This document shows positions 45,362 to 55,499 of a DNA stretch of 64,000 nucleotides, in pieces. This stretch comes from Nitrospirota bacterium (lineage in GTDB: Bacteria; Nitrospirota; Thermodesulfovibrionia; Thermodesulfovibrionales; UBA6898). Where the stretch lies: NCBI GenBank assembly GCA_016217675.1, contig JACRHC010000083.1, positions 34,848-98,847 on the forward strand. Direction: 5' to 3'. The position numbers and the translations under genes are program-made. How positions within the stretch are numbered: the first letter of the stretch is position 1; every line of letters starts with the position of its first letter. The notes below the pieces were generated by a model. That model made no database searches, was not told the origin of the DNA, and saw only the letters and a list, made by a program, of their open reading frames with translations.

Positions 45362-46930
45362 TCAGCGCTCCTCTTTAAGGAGCTTGTACTCAACGCTGTC
45401 GACAATGGCCTGGTATGAGGCTTCAATAATATTTTCAGAAACACCGACTGTGCCCCAGCGGTTGTCATTGTCGCCTGATTCAACAAGAACGCGGACCCTC
45501 GCAGTAGTGCCCTTGCCGGCAGTGAGTACGCGGACCTTATAGTCGAGGAGCTTCACATCCCTGAGCGTGGGATAGAATTTCTCAAGTGCCTTGCGCAGGG
45601 CATTATCAAGGGCATTGACCGGACCTCTGCCTGTAGCAGCAGTATGTTCAACATGGCCGCTCACCTTCACCATGATCGTTGCCTCGCTCAGCGGCTCCTC
45701 ACCCTCTTTTCTCTTTTCGATGATCACCCTGAAGCCGATCAGGTCAAAGAACCGTTTGTGCAGCCCGAGCGCCTTCTTCATCAGCAGTTCAAAAGAAGCC
45801 TCAGCCCCCTCGAACTGAAAACCCTGGCTCTCAAGCTCCTTGAGCTGCGTAATAATGTCCTGAAGCTGTGTTGATTCATTGGTAAGACTGATGCCGCATT
45901 CTTCGGCCTTTCTGAGGATATTGGCCCGTCCGGCAAGATCAGAGATCAGAATGCGCTGCGAGTTGCCGACCAGTTCAGGCCTGATATGTTCATAGGTCTC
46001 CGGCCGTTTTCGGATGGCGCTCACATGCATGCCTGCCTTATGCGCAAACGCGCTGTCTCCGGTGTAAGGCTGGCGCTTAAAATGCCTGAGGTTGGCGATC
46101 TCGGTCACAAACCGGGATACGTCCCGAAGTTTTGCAAGCTGATTGTCGGTGATGCAGCGCAGGCCGAGCTTCACCTGCAGGTTCGGAATGATCGATATAA
46201 GATTTGCATTTCCGCACCGCTCGCCAAGGCCGTTGATCGTGCCCTGCACCTGGGTCACACCCTCTTCAACAGAAACGATTGTGTTTGCAACCGCGCAGTC
46301 GCTGTCATTATGCACATGAATGCCGAGAGGGGCAGAGCAATGTTTCTTCATCTTTCTGACGATCTCTTTGATAAGCGTAGGCGTGCAGCCGCCATTGGTA
46401 TCGCAGAGCACCAGACAGTCGGCGCCCGCATCCTGGGCTGCTTCAAGACATTTCAGCGCATAGTCAGGGTTATTTCTGTAACCGTCAAAGAAATGCTCTG
46501 CATCAAAGAAGACCTTGTCAGCATGTTTTTTCAGATAGGCCACGGAATCGAAAATGATATCCAGGTTCTCTTTAAGCGGAACTTTCAAAGCCTCTCTGAC
46601 ATGGAAGTCCCAGGTCTTTCCGAAAATCGTTATGACCGGGGTCTTTGCATCCAGAAGGGCCTTGAGGGTCTCATCTTTAGAGGCCTTTTTCTTTGGCCGG
46701 TGCGTGCTGCCAAAGGCAACCAGTTTTGCATTGGCAAGCTTCAGTTTCGCAGCCTTTTTGAAATAATCAATATCGCGGGGATTCGATCCGGGATAGCCGC
46801 CCTCGATGAAATGAACACCCAGATCATCAAGCCTCTCGGTTATCCTGAGTTTGTCCTCAAGAGAAAAAGAGATGTCCTCTGACTGGGCGCCGTCCCTGAG
46901 CGTAGTGTCGTATATTTCGATTTTGCGCAT
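45362..46930 (-). CDS. cimA: (R)-citramalate synthase
   Basis: Condenses pyruvate and acetyl-CoA to citramalate, opening the threonine-independent isoleucine path. 522 residues. The HMGL-like TIM barrel starts IYDTTLRDGAQSEDISFSLE, and the metal-binding HVHNDSDCAVANTI follows. The C-terminal regulatory LeuA-dimer domain is present (about 390-520, with GRGPVNALDNALRKAL). CimA rather than isopropylmalate synthase is favoured by EGGYPGSNPRD and length; LeuA paralogues are the main alternative. It lies 79 bases after lysC. Confidence 0.9.
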   Translation of the reverse strand: MRKIEIYDTTLRDGAQSEDISFSLEDKLRITERLDDLGVHFIEGGYPGSNPRDIDYFKKAAKLKLANAKLVAFGSTHRPKKKASKDETLKALLDAKTPVITIFGKTWDFHVREALKVPLKENLDIIFDSVAYLKKHADKVFFDAEHFFDGYRNNPDYALKCLEAAQDAGADCLVLCDTNGGCTPTLIKEIVRKMKKHCSAPLGIHVHNDSDCAVANTIVSVEEGVTQVQGTINGLGERCGNANLISIIPNLQVKLGLRCITDNQLAKLRDVSRFVTEIANLRHFKRQPYTGDSAFAHKAGMHVSAIRKRPETYEHIRPELVGNSQRILISDLAGRANILRKAEECGISLTNESTQLQDIITQLKELESQGFQFEGAEASFELLMKKALGLHKRFFDLIGFRVIIEKRKEGEEPLSEATIMVKVSGHVEHTAATGRGPVNALDNALRKALEKFYPTLRDVKLLDYKVRVLTAGKGTTARVRVLVESGDNDNRWGTVGVSENIIEASYQAIVDSVEYKLLKEER

Positions 46931-47009
46931 ATGAATTATATATCCAGAAGCCTGAATACAACCTGTCTATGCTGATAGCTGATAACTAATAGCCGAAAGC
47001 TCATATACA

Positions 47010-48227
47010 TTATCCTGCCAGATCAAACGCTTCGTGAAGCACCCGCACAGCGAGTTCCGTATATTTCAGATCAATGACACAGGAGACCTTGATCTCAGAC
47101 GTACTGATCATGGCAATGTTGATATTATTGGCAGCAAGCGTCTGAAACATCTTCGAGGCCACGCCGGAATGGGTCCTCATGCCGACACCGATAACAGAGA
47201 TCTTGCTGATGTCCTCCCTCTTGTCCACGCGCTCTGCTCCCAATTCCTTTGCAATCGCCTCCGAGACCTCCAGGGCCTTGCGGGTATCGGTCTTCGGCAC
47301 GGTAAAGGAAATATCGGCAAACTTGCCGTCACTGCTGACGTTCTGCACGATCATGTCAACCACGATATTTGATGCGGCTATGGCCTCGAAAAGCTTTGCC
47401 GCAATCCCCGGCTTATCAGGCACGTTCACGATCGTGACCTTCGCCTGATTCTTGTCATAGGCGATGCCTGAAACAAAAACATTCTCCATATCCCTATCCT
47501 CCTCAACAACCAGTGTTCCCGGATTATCATTAAAGCTGGACCTGACAACAACAGGCACCTTGTATTTCATCGCAAACTCAACTGAGCGCGTCTGCAGCAC
47601 CTTTGCGCCGAGACTTGCAAGCTCAAGCATCTCTTCATAGGATATCTTATCGAGCTTCCGCGCTTCAGGAACAATGTTGGGGTCAGTGGTATATACACCG
47701 TCAACATCCGTATAGATCTCGCAAAGATCTGCGGCAATGGCAGAGGCGATCGCCACAGCAGAAAGATCAGACCCTCCCCTGCCGAGGGTGGTAACGTCCT
47801 CATTCGGCGTTATACCCTGAAACCCTGCAAGCACGACAACAAAGCCCTCATCAAGGGCCTTTTTGATACGGTCTCCATTGATCCGTTCGATCTTCGCCTT
47901 TGTATGGACTGCGTCCGTGACAATGCCCGCCTGACGGCCGGTAAAGGACTTTGCCTTATGACCCAGCGCATCGATCGCCATGGCAGTCAGCGCACTGGTA
48001 ACGCGCTCGCCCGAGGACAGGAGCATGTCCAGCTCGCGCTCTGACGGAGTCGGTGATATCTGATTGGCAAGGCCGATAAGCTTGTCTGTCTCCCCTGACA
48101 TTGCAGAGACTACGACAACAACCTGGTTGCCTTCGCCAACCGTCTTTGCAACACGGTTGGCAACATTTTTGATCCTCTCAACATTACCGACTGAGGTGCC
48201 GCCATATTTCTGAACTATCAGTGCCAA
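47010..48227 (-). CDS. lysC: Aspartate kinase
   Basis: First step of the aspartate family (lysine, threonine, methionine). 405 residues: kinase domain with [15 protein letters not shown] at the start and [13 protein letters not shown], then two ACT domains (about 265-405) for feedback control. The length and ACT layout fit the Bacillus/Corynebacterium LysC type, in which an internal start can make a separate regulatory subunit. It lies 25 bases after the apgM-family gene. Threonine and/or lysine sensitivity is typical, but which amino acid applies here cannot be told. Confidence 0.95.
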   Translation of the reverse strand: MALIVQKYGGTSVGNVERIKNVANRVAKTVGEGNQVVVVVSAMSGETDKLIGLANQISPTPSERELDMLLSSGERVTSALTAMAIDALGHKAKSFTGRQAGIVTDAVHTKAKIERINGDRIKKALDEGFVVVLAGFQGITPNEDVTTLGRGGSDLSAVAIASAIAADLCEIYTDVDGVYTTDPNIVPEARKLDKISYEEMLELASLGAKVLQTRSVEFAMKYKVPVVVRSSFNDNPGTLVVEEDRDMENVFVSGIAYDKNQAKVTIVNVPDKPGIAAKLFEAIAASNIVVDMIVQNVSSDGKFADISFTVPKTDTRKALEVSEAIAKELGAERVDKREDISKISVIGVGMRTHSGVASKMFQTLAANNINIAMISTSEIKVSCVIDLKYTELAVRVLHEAFDLAG

Positions 48228-48252
48228 GTCTTCCTCCCAATCAAATGAATCT

Positions 48253-49461
48253 TTATCCCCTGATGAAATAATCCATCAGTTTATAGCCCTCTTCAAAAAC
48301 CATAATATCATCTCTCTCCGTGATCGTCTCGTCGTACGCAGACACAGCATTGGTCCTCTGCAGCCGGCTGTCAAATAACATAAACGGAACAGGCTCTGCA
48401 GAATGGGTCCTGAGCGCCACCGGCGTTGCATGGTCAGGAAGCACAATGATCCGGTATTCAGGGAAGGCCTTCATGCCTGACAAAACACCGCCCACGATGT
48501 ATTTATCAAAGTCCTCGATCGCCCGGACCTTATCCTTGCAATTGCCTGAGTGGCCGGCCTCATCCGGTGCCTCGACATGGAGATACACAAAGTCTACGTT
48601 CTTCAATGCAGCAATCGTCGCATCGGTCTTCCCCTGATAATTGGTATCAAGATATCCGGTCATGCCGGGGACCTTGAGGATCTCGAATCCTGCGTACATG
48701 CCAAGCCCCTTTGTCAGATCGACCGCAGAGACAAGAGCGCCGCTGATGCCGTATTTTTCATGAAAGGCCGGCATCTGAGGCCTTTTGCCCTGTCCCCAGA
48801 GCCAGACGCTGTTGCCGGGATTCTTCCCGTCTCTGACCCTGTTCCTGTTCACAGGATGGCTCTCAAGAATATCAACGGAATCCATCATGATCTTCCTGAT
48901 CACCTCTTCACCGTTGCCGACCGGGAGATAATCGATGACCTCCTTGCCCAGAATGTCATGGGGAGGAACGCATTCGATATCCGTTGATCCGTCAGCCCAG
49001 ACCATCAGATGCCGGTAGCTGACTCCGGGATAGAACGAGATTGCTCCGGTGCCGAGCTGGCTGCTCACCTCTTTGATCAATTCTGACGCTTCCTCAGATG
49101 ATATATGTCCGCTGCTGTAATCCTCCATCACTGCCCTGGTCCTGTCCCGGTTGAACTTGAGCGTAACAAGATTGCACCTGAAGGCCACATCATTCGGCTT
49201 CAGTTCAACACCGATGCTTGCAGCTTCAAGCGGGGCCCTGCCGGAATAATATTGGGCAGGGTCGTACCCGAGGATGCTCAGGTTGGCAACATCAGAACCG
49301 GGGTGCATGCCCTCAGGAACAGTCCTCACTTTTCCGAGGATGCTTGTCCCTGCAAGCCTGTCCATATTGGGCGTATGGGCCTTCTGCAGCGGCGTCTTTC
49401 CGCCAAGCTCCTGCAGTGGCCTGTCAGCCATGCCATCTCCAACAATCACAATATATTTCAC
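48253..49461 (-). CDS. ApgM-family protein (cofactor-independent phosphoglycerate mutase or homoserine kinase analogue)
   Basis: 402 residues of the alkaline-phosphatase-like ApgM family. Signatures: [48 protein letters not shown] (Ser of SDVA as putative nucleophile), [13 protein letters not shown], and [20 protein letters not shown]. Homologues in genomes lacking ThrB are thought to replace homoserine kinase. Here the gene sits between NIL/thiS/thrC and lysC, an amino-acid, not glycolytic, context. I therefore leave the symbol empty: the fold is firm, the reaction is not. Confidence 0.85.
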   Translation of the reverse strand: MKYIVIVGDGMADRPLQELGGKTPLQKAHTPNMDRLAGTSILGKVRTVPEGMHPGSDVANLSILGYDPAQYYSGRAPLEAASIGVELKPNDVAFRCNLVTLKFNRDRTRAVMEDYSSGHISSEEASELIKEVSSQLGTGAISFYPGVSYRHLMVWADGSTDIECVPPHDILGKEVIDYLPVGNGEEVIRKIMMDSVDILESHPVNRNRVRDGKNPGNSVWLWGQGKRPQMPAFHEKYGISGALVSAVDLTKGLGMYAGFEILKVPGMTGYLDTNYQGKTDATIAALKNVDFVYLHVEAPDEAGHSGNCKDKVRAIEDFDKYIVGGVLSGMKAFPEYRIIVLPDHATPVALRTHSAEPVPFMLFDSRLQRTNAVSAYDETITERDDIMVFEEGYKLMDYFIRG

Positions 49462-49534
49462 AGAAACTCCTTAGAATACCGGCAAGAAGTCATGGACAAA
49501 TACAGCACAGCCTTTCAATCTGCAATAACAGCAT

Positions 49535-49774
49535 CTACTCAATGACATCGCCGACAACCATCTCGACTTCAATACCTTTTTCCTTCAGAAAAGCTATGCC
49601 CTTATCAAGAGCAGCATCTTCTCCCTCGAGTTCAAGGACCATCTCTCCGACGGTTTCCGTAATCCTGGCCCGCCTGATGTTTGGCATCACATTGAATTGC
49701 TTTGCCATGGTAAAGATCACCGGTTCTTTGATGAGGTTCTGCGGAAAGGTCAGTTTCACCCGTGTTTTCATCAT
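49535..49774 (-). CDS. NIL-domain protein
   Basis: 79 residues, a ferredoxin-like NIL domain as found at the end of the methionine importer ATPase MetN. Here it stands alone: VKLTFPQNLIKEPVIFTMAK and VGEMVLELEGEDAALDKGIAFLKEKGIEVE are recognisable. NIL domains bind methionine or take part in sulfur-amino-acid synthesis. The second ATG has the better spacing to AGGAG. It follows the thiS/moaD-like gene by six bases. Confidence 0.85.
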   Translation of the reverse strand: MMKTRVKLTFPQNLIKEPVIFTMAKQFNVMPNIRRARITETVGEMVLELEGEDAALDKGIAFLKEKGIEVEMVVGDVIE

Positions 49775-49780
49775 GCGCTC

Positions 49781-50059
49781 CTAACAGGACCCGCCTGCGA
49801 TAGCCGGGACAATCGAAACTTCGTCCCCGTCTTTTACCGCAGTTTCCTCCGCGCTAAGAAAGCGTATGTCCTCGTCGTTGACATAGATGTTTACGAACCT
49901 CCGGATTTTGCCGTTCTCTGAAACGCGTTCGGCCAGGCCCGGATAATTTTTATCAAGGTCGTTCACCAGCGCAATCACGGTCCCGGTGATTCCTTCGACC
50001 TCTTCCTTTCCCTGTGTCAGTTTCTGAAGCGGTGTGGGTATTCTTACTTTCACTGCCAT
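49781..50059 (-). CDS. MoaD/ThiS-like ubiquitin-fold sulfur carrier ending Gly-Gly-Ser-Cys
   Basis: 92 residues of the beta-grasp family: VKVRIPTPLQKLTQG at the start, VNDEDIRFLS in the middle, and VSIVPAIAGGSC at the end. MoaD, ThiS and CysO act through a C-terminal Gly-Gly that is turned into a thiocarboxylate. Here Ser-Cys follows the diglycine, so processing by a JAMM-type peptidase would be needed, as known for the HcyS precursor in Wolinella. It lies between thrC and the NIL gene, 16 bases after thrC. It is more probably a sulfur donor for an amino acid than for molybdopterin. Confidence 0.88.
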   Translation of the reverse strand: MAVKVRIPTPLQKLTQGKEEVEGITGTVIALVNDLDKNYPGLAERVSENGKIRRFVNIYVNDEDIRFLSAEETAVKDGDEVSIVPAIAGGSC

Positions 50060-50075
50060 AGATCGTCCCTCCTTG

Positions 50076-51314
50076 TTAATTGCCGTTTATTTTTTCAAGC
50101 ACTTCCTCGAAAGAGGAGAGGCTCGGCTTTATATGGTGCGGCATGGTGGTATGTCCCTGCAAAGCCTCCTGGGTCTTAAGGCCGTTTCCGGTAATGCAGA
50201 TGACTGTCCTGCCTTCGCGTTTTATCCTGCCGCTTTCGATCAGTTTCCGGGTCGCAGCCAGGGTCACACCCCCTGCGGTCTCGGCAAAGATGCCCTCTGT
50301 CTTTGCGAGAAGCTTTATGGCATCGATGATCTCCTGGTCAGAAACATCCTCAGCATGGCCGCCTGTTTCCCTGATCACCTGGGATGCGTAAAAGCCGTCA
50401 GCAGGATTTCCGATGGCAAGGGATTTGGCGATCGTGTTCGGCTTCACCGGCCTGATAACATCCGTGCCTGCCTTTACCGCAGCAGAAATGGGATTGCAGC
50501 CCGTTGCCTGAGAGCCGTAGATCTTTGTATTGAGTTCCTTGAGAATGCCGATTTCCTTAAACTCTTTGAGGGCTTTCCAGACCTTGGTCAGAAGCGAGCC
50601 GCTTGCACAGGGCACGACGATATTGTCAGGGGCCTGCCATCCAAGCTGCTCAGCGATCTCAAAGCCGATCGTCTTTGAACCCTCTGCATAGAACGGCCGG
50701 ATATTGATATTCACAAAGGCCCACCGGTATTTGTTCGCAACCTCGCTGCAGAGCCTGTTCACCTCGTCATAATTGCCGTCAACCGCAATCAGATTCGGTT
50801 CGTAGACCAGCGATGCCACGATCTTGCTCGCCTCGAGGGTTGCCGGAATAAAAATGAAACGGTTGAACCCTGCACGCGCACCATGGGCAGATACGGAATG
50901 GGCAAGGTTTCCTGTAGACGCGCAGGCGACCGTATCGAAGTTGAACTCCTTCGCCTTGGTCAGGGCTACAGCCACAACACGGTCCTTAAACGAAAGCGTC
51001 GGATGGACTACCGTATCATCCTTGATATAGAGTTCATCGATACCGATCGCCTTCGCAAGATTGTCTGCCTTAATGAGGGGGGTGTAACCTGAATTAAGTC
51101 CCACCTGGGGTTCGCCATCAATCGGCAGCAGCTCCCGGTAGCGCCAGAGATTTTCAGGACGCTGAACTATCTTCTCTCGCGATATCGATGCTGCAATGGA
51201 CGCGTAATCATAGGCTACCTCAAGCGGACCGAAACAGAACTCGCAGACATAAATGGGATCAACAGCATATTCCCTGCCGCATTCCCTGCATTTAAGTCCT
51301 TTTACATGTCCCAT
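50076..51314 (-). CDS. thrC: Threonine synthase
   Basis: PLP-dependent conversion of O-phosphohomoserine to threonine. 412 residues from the ATG with GAGGTG six bases upstream. A zinc-ribbon precedes the catalytic domain (CRECGREYAV, CEFCFGP). The PLP lysine is in PTLSFKDRVVAVA, and the phosphate-binding loop is CASTGNLAHSVSAHGA. This is the archaeal/Bacillus-like short type. Because a thiS-like and a NIL gene follow directly, a sulfhydrylase variant (homocysteine from phosphohomoserine) cannot be excluded. Confidence 0.92.
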   Translation of the reverse strand: MGHVKGLKCRECGREYAVDPIYVCEFCFGPLEVAYDYASIAASISREKIVQRPENLWRYRELLPIDGEPQVGLNSGYTPLIKADNLAKAIGIDELYIKDDTVVHPTLSFKDRVVAVALTKAKEFNFDTVACASTGNLAHSVSAHGARAGFNRFIFIPATLEASKIVASLVYEPNLIAVDGNYDEVNRLCSEVANKYRWAFVNINIRPFYAEGSKTIGFEIAEQLGWQAPDNIVVPCASGSLLTKVWKALKEFKEIGILKELNTKIYGSQATGCNPISAAVKAGTDVIRPVKPNTIAKSLAIGNPADGFYASQVIRETGGHAEDVSDQEIIDAIKLLAKTEGIFAETAGGVTLAATRKLIESGRIKREGRTVICITGNGLKTQEALQGHTTMPHHIKPSLSSFEEVLEKINGN

Positions 51315-51344
51315 GATACCCACCTCGTATGCTTAAAGTCCTTT

Positions 51345-51373
51345 ATTTTACTGCAAACAAAGAATAATTGAAA
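51345..51373 (-). promoter_or_regulatory. Candidate promoter of the thrC operon
   Basis: TTTCAA (51373-51368), a 17-base spacer and TAAAAT (51350-51345) on the minus strand, about 25-30 bases before the thrC start. No leader peptide or riboswitch fits into so short a leader. Confidence 0.5.
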
Positions 51374-51422
51374 GTCTCGAAAGGCGTGCAACAGGGAGAA
51401 ATCCGAAAGGGAATCAGCAGCG

Positions 51423-54092
51423 TCAGGTGTCTAAAACTTCCCGGACTTTCTGCAGGAGTTTCATCGGAGAAACAGGCTTCTGAATGAAGTGGATTTCTCT
51501 GTCGAGCACCCCTTTCCTGTTAAGCAGCTCATCCGTATAACCGCTCATGAAGATCGTTTTGATGCCGGGTTCCTGCGCCATGATCTCATCGTAGACCTCC
51601 CTGCCGTTCTTCTTCGGCAAAATCACATCAAGGAGGAGCATCTGAATATTGCCCTTGTTCTTCTGATATCTGATCAGCGCCTCTTCCCCGTCCTCAGCGA
51701 CTATGACCGTGTAACCAAACTTCTGGAGGACATCCCTGTTCAGCTCCCTGACCATCATATCATCTTCAACAAGCAGCAGCGTCTCTGACCCCCTTTTCAC
51801 CTGAACATAGTCCGGGGATTTATGTTCCTCTACGGTCTCGGCAATCAGGGGCAGCAATATCCTGAATTTTGTCCCTCTGCCGGTCTCACTCTCGATCTCG
51901 ACGAATCCATCATGCTGCTTTATAATGCCGTATACAATGGCAAGACCAAGACCGGTACCCTTTCCTACTTCTTTTGTGGTAAAAAACGGCTCAAAAATCT
52001 TTTCCTGCATATTCTTATTCATGCCGGTGCCTGAATCACTCACTGACAGGAGGGCATACATGCCGGGTTTGTCTCCGGCATGCTTCTTGATAAATTCCTC
52101 ATCAAGGTATACCGCCCTTGTCTCGATGATCAGGTCACCGCCCCTGGGCATGGCATCACGGGCATTTGTCGAAAGGTTTATCAGGATCTGCTCCATTTGA
52201 GTGCTGTCAGCCATGATGATCAAATCGCGTTCATGGAACCGGGTCTGCAGGCGTATGTCCTCTCCAATGAGTCTCGAAAGAAGCTTCTCTGTTTTTTCAA
52301 CGACACTGTTGAGGTTCAGAGGCTTGGGGTTTATAACCTGTTTTCTGCTGAAGGCGAGCAGACTCTGCGTAAGGTTTGCCGCCTTTTCAGACGAGGTCAG
52401 AATATGCTCTACATAGGCATGGAGCGGGTCTGCTGCAGCAAGCTTCATCTTCAGCAGATTGCCATAACCAATTATGGCGGTCAGAATATTATTGAAATCA
52501 TGGGCAACACCGCCGGCTAATTCTCCTACTGCCTCCATCTTTTGGGCATGAAGCAGCTGATTTTCGAGCTGCTTTCGGTCCGTGATATCCCGATACTGCC
52601 AGACATGACCGAGCATTGCACCGTCAGAGACAATCGGCACATAATCGCGATCAAAGATTCTGCTGTCAGCAAGATCCAGTTCTTCATTTGCAACAACACT
52701 GCCGTTTCTCATGATCTCCTCAATACGCTGCACAAACCGCAGGGGATCACGAAAAAGGCCCATCCACTCCTTGGCTGCCTTTCTGCCGTCCGTGCCGATA
52801 AAATTCTCAGGACCGGAAGACAGGCCGAACATGCGGCAAAAGGTCTGGTTGGTAAGGGCTATTGTGCGGTCAGCATCCTCGAAGACCACACCGAACTGCA
52901 GGTTCTCCAGAAGCGTTGAGAGCTTTGCGGTCATCCCGGCAAGCTCTCTGTCCGCCCTCACCCGCTCGATTTCGGCAGAAACACGCATCGCAAAGACCTG
53001 GAGGATTGAGGAGATAAGGGGCAGCTTCTCCAGCGGCTTTTGGTCAAGGACAACGAGAAGCCCGACAGTATTGCCCTCTGAATCAAAGACTGGCGTTCCG
53101 GCATAACTTTCAATGCCCATCTGTACGAGCATTTCATCTTCAGGAAAGAGCTGCCGGACATTGTGCGGGTACATGCATATACCGCTTTCGATGACATTGC
53201 TGCACGGGGTATTGTCCAGATGATAGTCAAAATTATCTGCAACGGCGCCATGGGCAAAGACAGCAACGGTGTTCACAATCCTCTCATCACTCTTCTTCAT
53301 AACACCGACAAAGGCAAATGTTGTATCCAGAGTCTTTGCGAGAGCCTTGACCAAAACGCGAAAGAACTCCTCACCGGTTGCCATGGAGATGCCTTCCGAG
53401 ATCTGTACAAACTTCTCTTCGATCTCCTTTACATCCGTGATATCCTGGATCGTCTCTATCGCAGCAACCAGATCGCCCTGATGGTTATGCAGCGGTGCTG
53501 CTTCAAAAACGAGATAGCGGCGCTTGCCCCCCAGATGTTCGTACCATCCCTCTGCTCTTATGCCGGTTTCAGTCAGTGGTGATTTCGCAACAGTCTTATA
53601 ATACCGGGCAGCATCTTCGGCACGGTTATCCACGATCAGATCAGTGAGGATAGGCCTCTCTTCTTCATAAAAGGCCTTCCATTGAAGATTGGTGCCGAGC
53701 ACGTCTGCGGCAGCCACACCGGTCAGCTGCTCGCATGCCCTGTTCCAGAAGATAACCTTGTGCTCCCTGTCGATCACAAGGGTCGCAGCAGAACATCTCT
53801 GGATCAGGAGCTCGGTAAATTCCTTCTGTTCAAGCACTGCCTTTTCGGCAATTTCGCGTTTGCTAATATGCTTGTGGAGGGGCCGGAAGATAAAGAGATA
53901 CAGCAGGGGAAAGACAAGAACACTCAGCAGGAGCCCGTCGAGCAGGGCGACCAGGGACCAATCAAGGGACCGGAAGCGGGACAACACGGCCATGGATACA
54001 ACTTCAGCCGTAAATATGGATAGCGTGACAATGAGGAGCAGTTGATAGAGACTCCTCAATCCATTATGCCTGTTTTTGGGCTCTTCTTTCAT
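51423..54092 (-). CDS. PAS/GAF hybrid sensor histidine kinase with receiver domain
   Basis: 889 residues from an ATG with GGAAGG upstream; a longer frame lacks a ribosome site. Two TM helices (about 12-35 and 45-67), a PAS domain (about 85-210), a GAF-like domain (about 220-375), a second PAS domain (about 390-500), HisKA with HDFNN (His531), HATPase with NLSTNARDAMPRGG and GKGTGLGLAIVYGI, and a complete C-terminal receiver (TLLLVEDD, Asp in LLLDVILP). The receiver is at the same end as in the kinase at the start of the window, and both share the NtrB-like HDFNN core. It is a single gene with no adjacent regulator. Confidence 0.93.
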   Translation of the reverse strand: MKEEPKNRHNGLRSLYQLLLIVTLSIFTAEVVSMAVLSRFRSLDWSLVALLDGLLLSVLVFPLLYLFIFRPLHKHISKREIAEKAVLEQKEFTELLIQRCSAATLVIDREHKVIFWNRACEQLTGVAAADVLGTNLQWKAFYEEERPILTDLIVDNRAEDAARYYKTVAKSPLTETGIRAEGWYEHLGGKRRYLVFEAAPLHNHQGDLVAAIETIQDITDVKEIEEKFVQISEGISMATGEEFFRVLVKALAKTLDTTFAFVGVMKKSDERIVNTVAVFAHGAVADNFDYHLDNTPCSNVIESGICMYPHNVRQLFPEDEMLVQMGIESYAGTPVFDSEGNTVGLLVVLDQKPLEKLPLISSILQVFAMRVSAEIERVRADRELAGMTAKLSTLLENLQFGVVFEDADRTIALTNQTFCRMFGLSSGPENFIGTDGRKAAKEWMGLFRDPLRFVQRIEEIMRNGSVVANEELDLADSRIFDRDYVPIVSDGAMLGHVWQYRDITDRKQLENQLLHAQKMEAVGELAGGVAHDFNNILTAIIGYGNLLKMKLAAADPLHAYVEHILTSSEKAANLTQSLLAFSRKQVINPKPLNLNSVVEKTEKLLSRLIGEDIRLQTRFHERDLIIMADSTQMEQILINLSTNARDAMPRGGDLIIETRAVYLDEEFIKKHAGDKPGMYALLSVSDSGTGMNKNMQEKIFEPFFTTKEVGKGTGLGLAIVYGIIKQHDGFVEIESETGRGTKFRILLPLIAETVEEHKSPDYVQVKRGSETLLLVEDDMMVRELNRDVLQKFGYTVIVAEDGEEALIRYQKNKGNIQMLLLDVILPKKNGREVYDEIMAQEPGIKTIFMSGYTDELLNRKGVLDREIHFIQKPVSPMKLLQKVREVLDT

Positions 54093-54234
54093 CGGTCCTT
54101 CCCGCTTCGATGTCAACATCAGAATACACCAAGTCAGGGCCGAAAACAACAGCAATTACGGCATGGAAGCAGGGCTTCAGCGTCAGGTTACAACCGGAAG
54201 AAACCACCCCTAACGGGAAGATTGAGCATGGAAG

Positions 54235-55014
54235 CTACGGATGATCCGGCCGCTGTCTGCGTTTCGCCTCATCCCAGAGCGCATCCATGTCAGCAAGGCT
54301 CATATCAGAAAGTTTCTCACCCTTTTCGGCGGCTGCCATCTCGATATACCGGAAGCGGGATATGAACTTGCTGATCGTTTTTCTGAGCGCCTCTTCAGGG
54401 TTCACGCCGATAAAGCGGGAGATATTCACGATCATAAAGAGGATATCGCCAAGCTCGTCCTCAATCGGAGCTTCCTTCCTCTCTTTCACCGCCTCCTTGA
54501 ATTCAGCCACCTCTTCGTCAAGTTTGGCTAACACATCGTCGATCTTTTCCCAGTCAAAACCGACCTTTGCAGCCCGGTCCTGGAGTTTCTTGGCGCGGAG
54601 AAGAGCAGGCATGGTTATCGGTATGCCTTCCAGTATCGACTCTTTCTGCTTGCCTTCCCTCTTCTTGTGCTCATCCCATTTGACCAGAACCTCTTCAGAT
54701 GTTCTGATGTCCGAGTTACCGAACACATGAGGATGGCGCGAAATCATCTTCTTTGCTATGCCTTCAATGACATCCCCGAGTCCGAACTCGCCCTTCTCTT
54801 CAGCTACCCGGCTCTGGAACACGACCTGGAAAAGGAGATCGCCCAGTTCCTCCTTCACGGCCTTGGGGTCTTTCTGATCGATGGCATCAATCACCTCGTA
54901 AGCCTCTTCGATGATAAAGGGCTTAAGGGATTCCCGCGTCTGCTCCTTGTCCCAGGGACAGCCCTTCTCACTCCTCAGCACAGCCATGATCTTTACCAGT
55001 TCTTCAAGGTTCAT
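54235..55014 (-). CDS. mazG: Nucleoside triphosphate pyrophosphohydrolase MazG
   Basis: Hydrolyses dNTPs/NTPs to monophosphates, removing damaged nucleotides. 259 residues with two MazG repeats. The first has GCPWDKEQTRESLKPFIIEE, EAYEVIDAID and EELGDLLFQVVFQSR (EExxE metal motifs); the second has VAEFKEAVKE and EDELGDILFMIVNISRF. The length matches E. coli MazG. No toxin-antitoxin pair is next to it. Confidence 0.94.
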   Translation of the reverse strand: MNLEELVKIMAVLRSEKGCPWDKEQTRESLKPFIIEEAYEVIDAIDQKDPKAVKEELGDLLFQVVFQSRVAEEKGEFGLGDVIEGIAKKMISRHPHVFGNSDIRTSEEVLVKWDEHKKREGKQKESILEGIPITMPALLRAKKLQDRAAKVGFDWEKIDDVLAKLDEEVAEFKEAVKERKEAPIEDELGDILFMIVNISRFIGVNPEEALRKTISKFISRFRYIEMAAAEKGEKLSDMSLADMDALWDEAKRRQRPDHP

Positions 55015-55082
55015 AGGGTTTTATGATAGAAGGGAGCATGAAACATGTCAAACGGCAATGATGTGTCAGTGCGTCTCACGCT

Positions 55083-55472
55083 CTACCACAATGAACGCGT
55101 CTCGCTGATTATTCTCTTGCCATTTGAATCATATATGAAAATATATTTTTCTCTTTCAGATTTATATGTTTCAACCCGCTCAAGCCCTCCGGATTGCTGA
55201 TAATAGTATAAATCGCAAAATTCAAAAGTCTTATACAAATACTTAACGAATGCAATAATTCTACCTTGCTCATCGTAGTACGCCATAAAATATGCATCCA
55301 TGTTTTGAGACTGCGCATATGATAGTTCTTTTGCCGGGACAAAGGGTTTGCCATATCCCACAAAGAGATCAAAAAAATAGGGGCCTCCTTTATAAACTTT
55401 TTCGTGCTTCTGACATGTTACTGAGAGTAAAGAGATCAGAAATATTGTGACAATTACTAATTTCGTCTTCAT
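55083..55472 (-). CDS. Hypothetical lipoprotein
   Basis: 129 residues. Signal with lipobox LLSVTC (Cys20). The mature part is rich in Tyr, Phe and Lys, with no domain I recognise. The sequence is more AT-rich than its neighbours, which may signal recent acquisition or weak constraint. It lies between mazG and a thioredoxin gene, on the same strand. Confidence 0.6.
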   Translation of the reverse strand: MKTKLVIVTIFLISLLSVTCQKHEKVYKGGPYFFDLFVGYGKPFVPAKELSYAQSQNMDAYFMAYYDEQGRIIAFVKYLYKTFEFCDLYYYQQSGGLERVETYKSEREKYIFIYDSNGKRIISETRSLW

Positions 55473-55499
55473 GGTTCTTATCTTTCCAGGAGCTGCACG

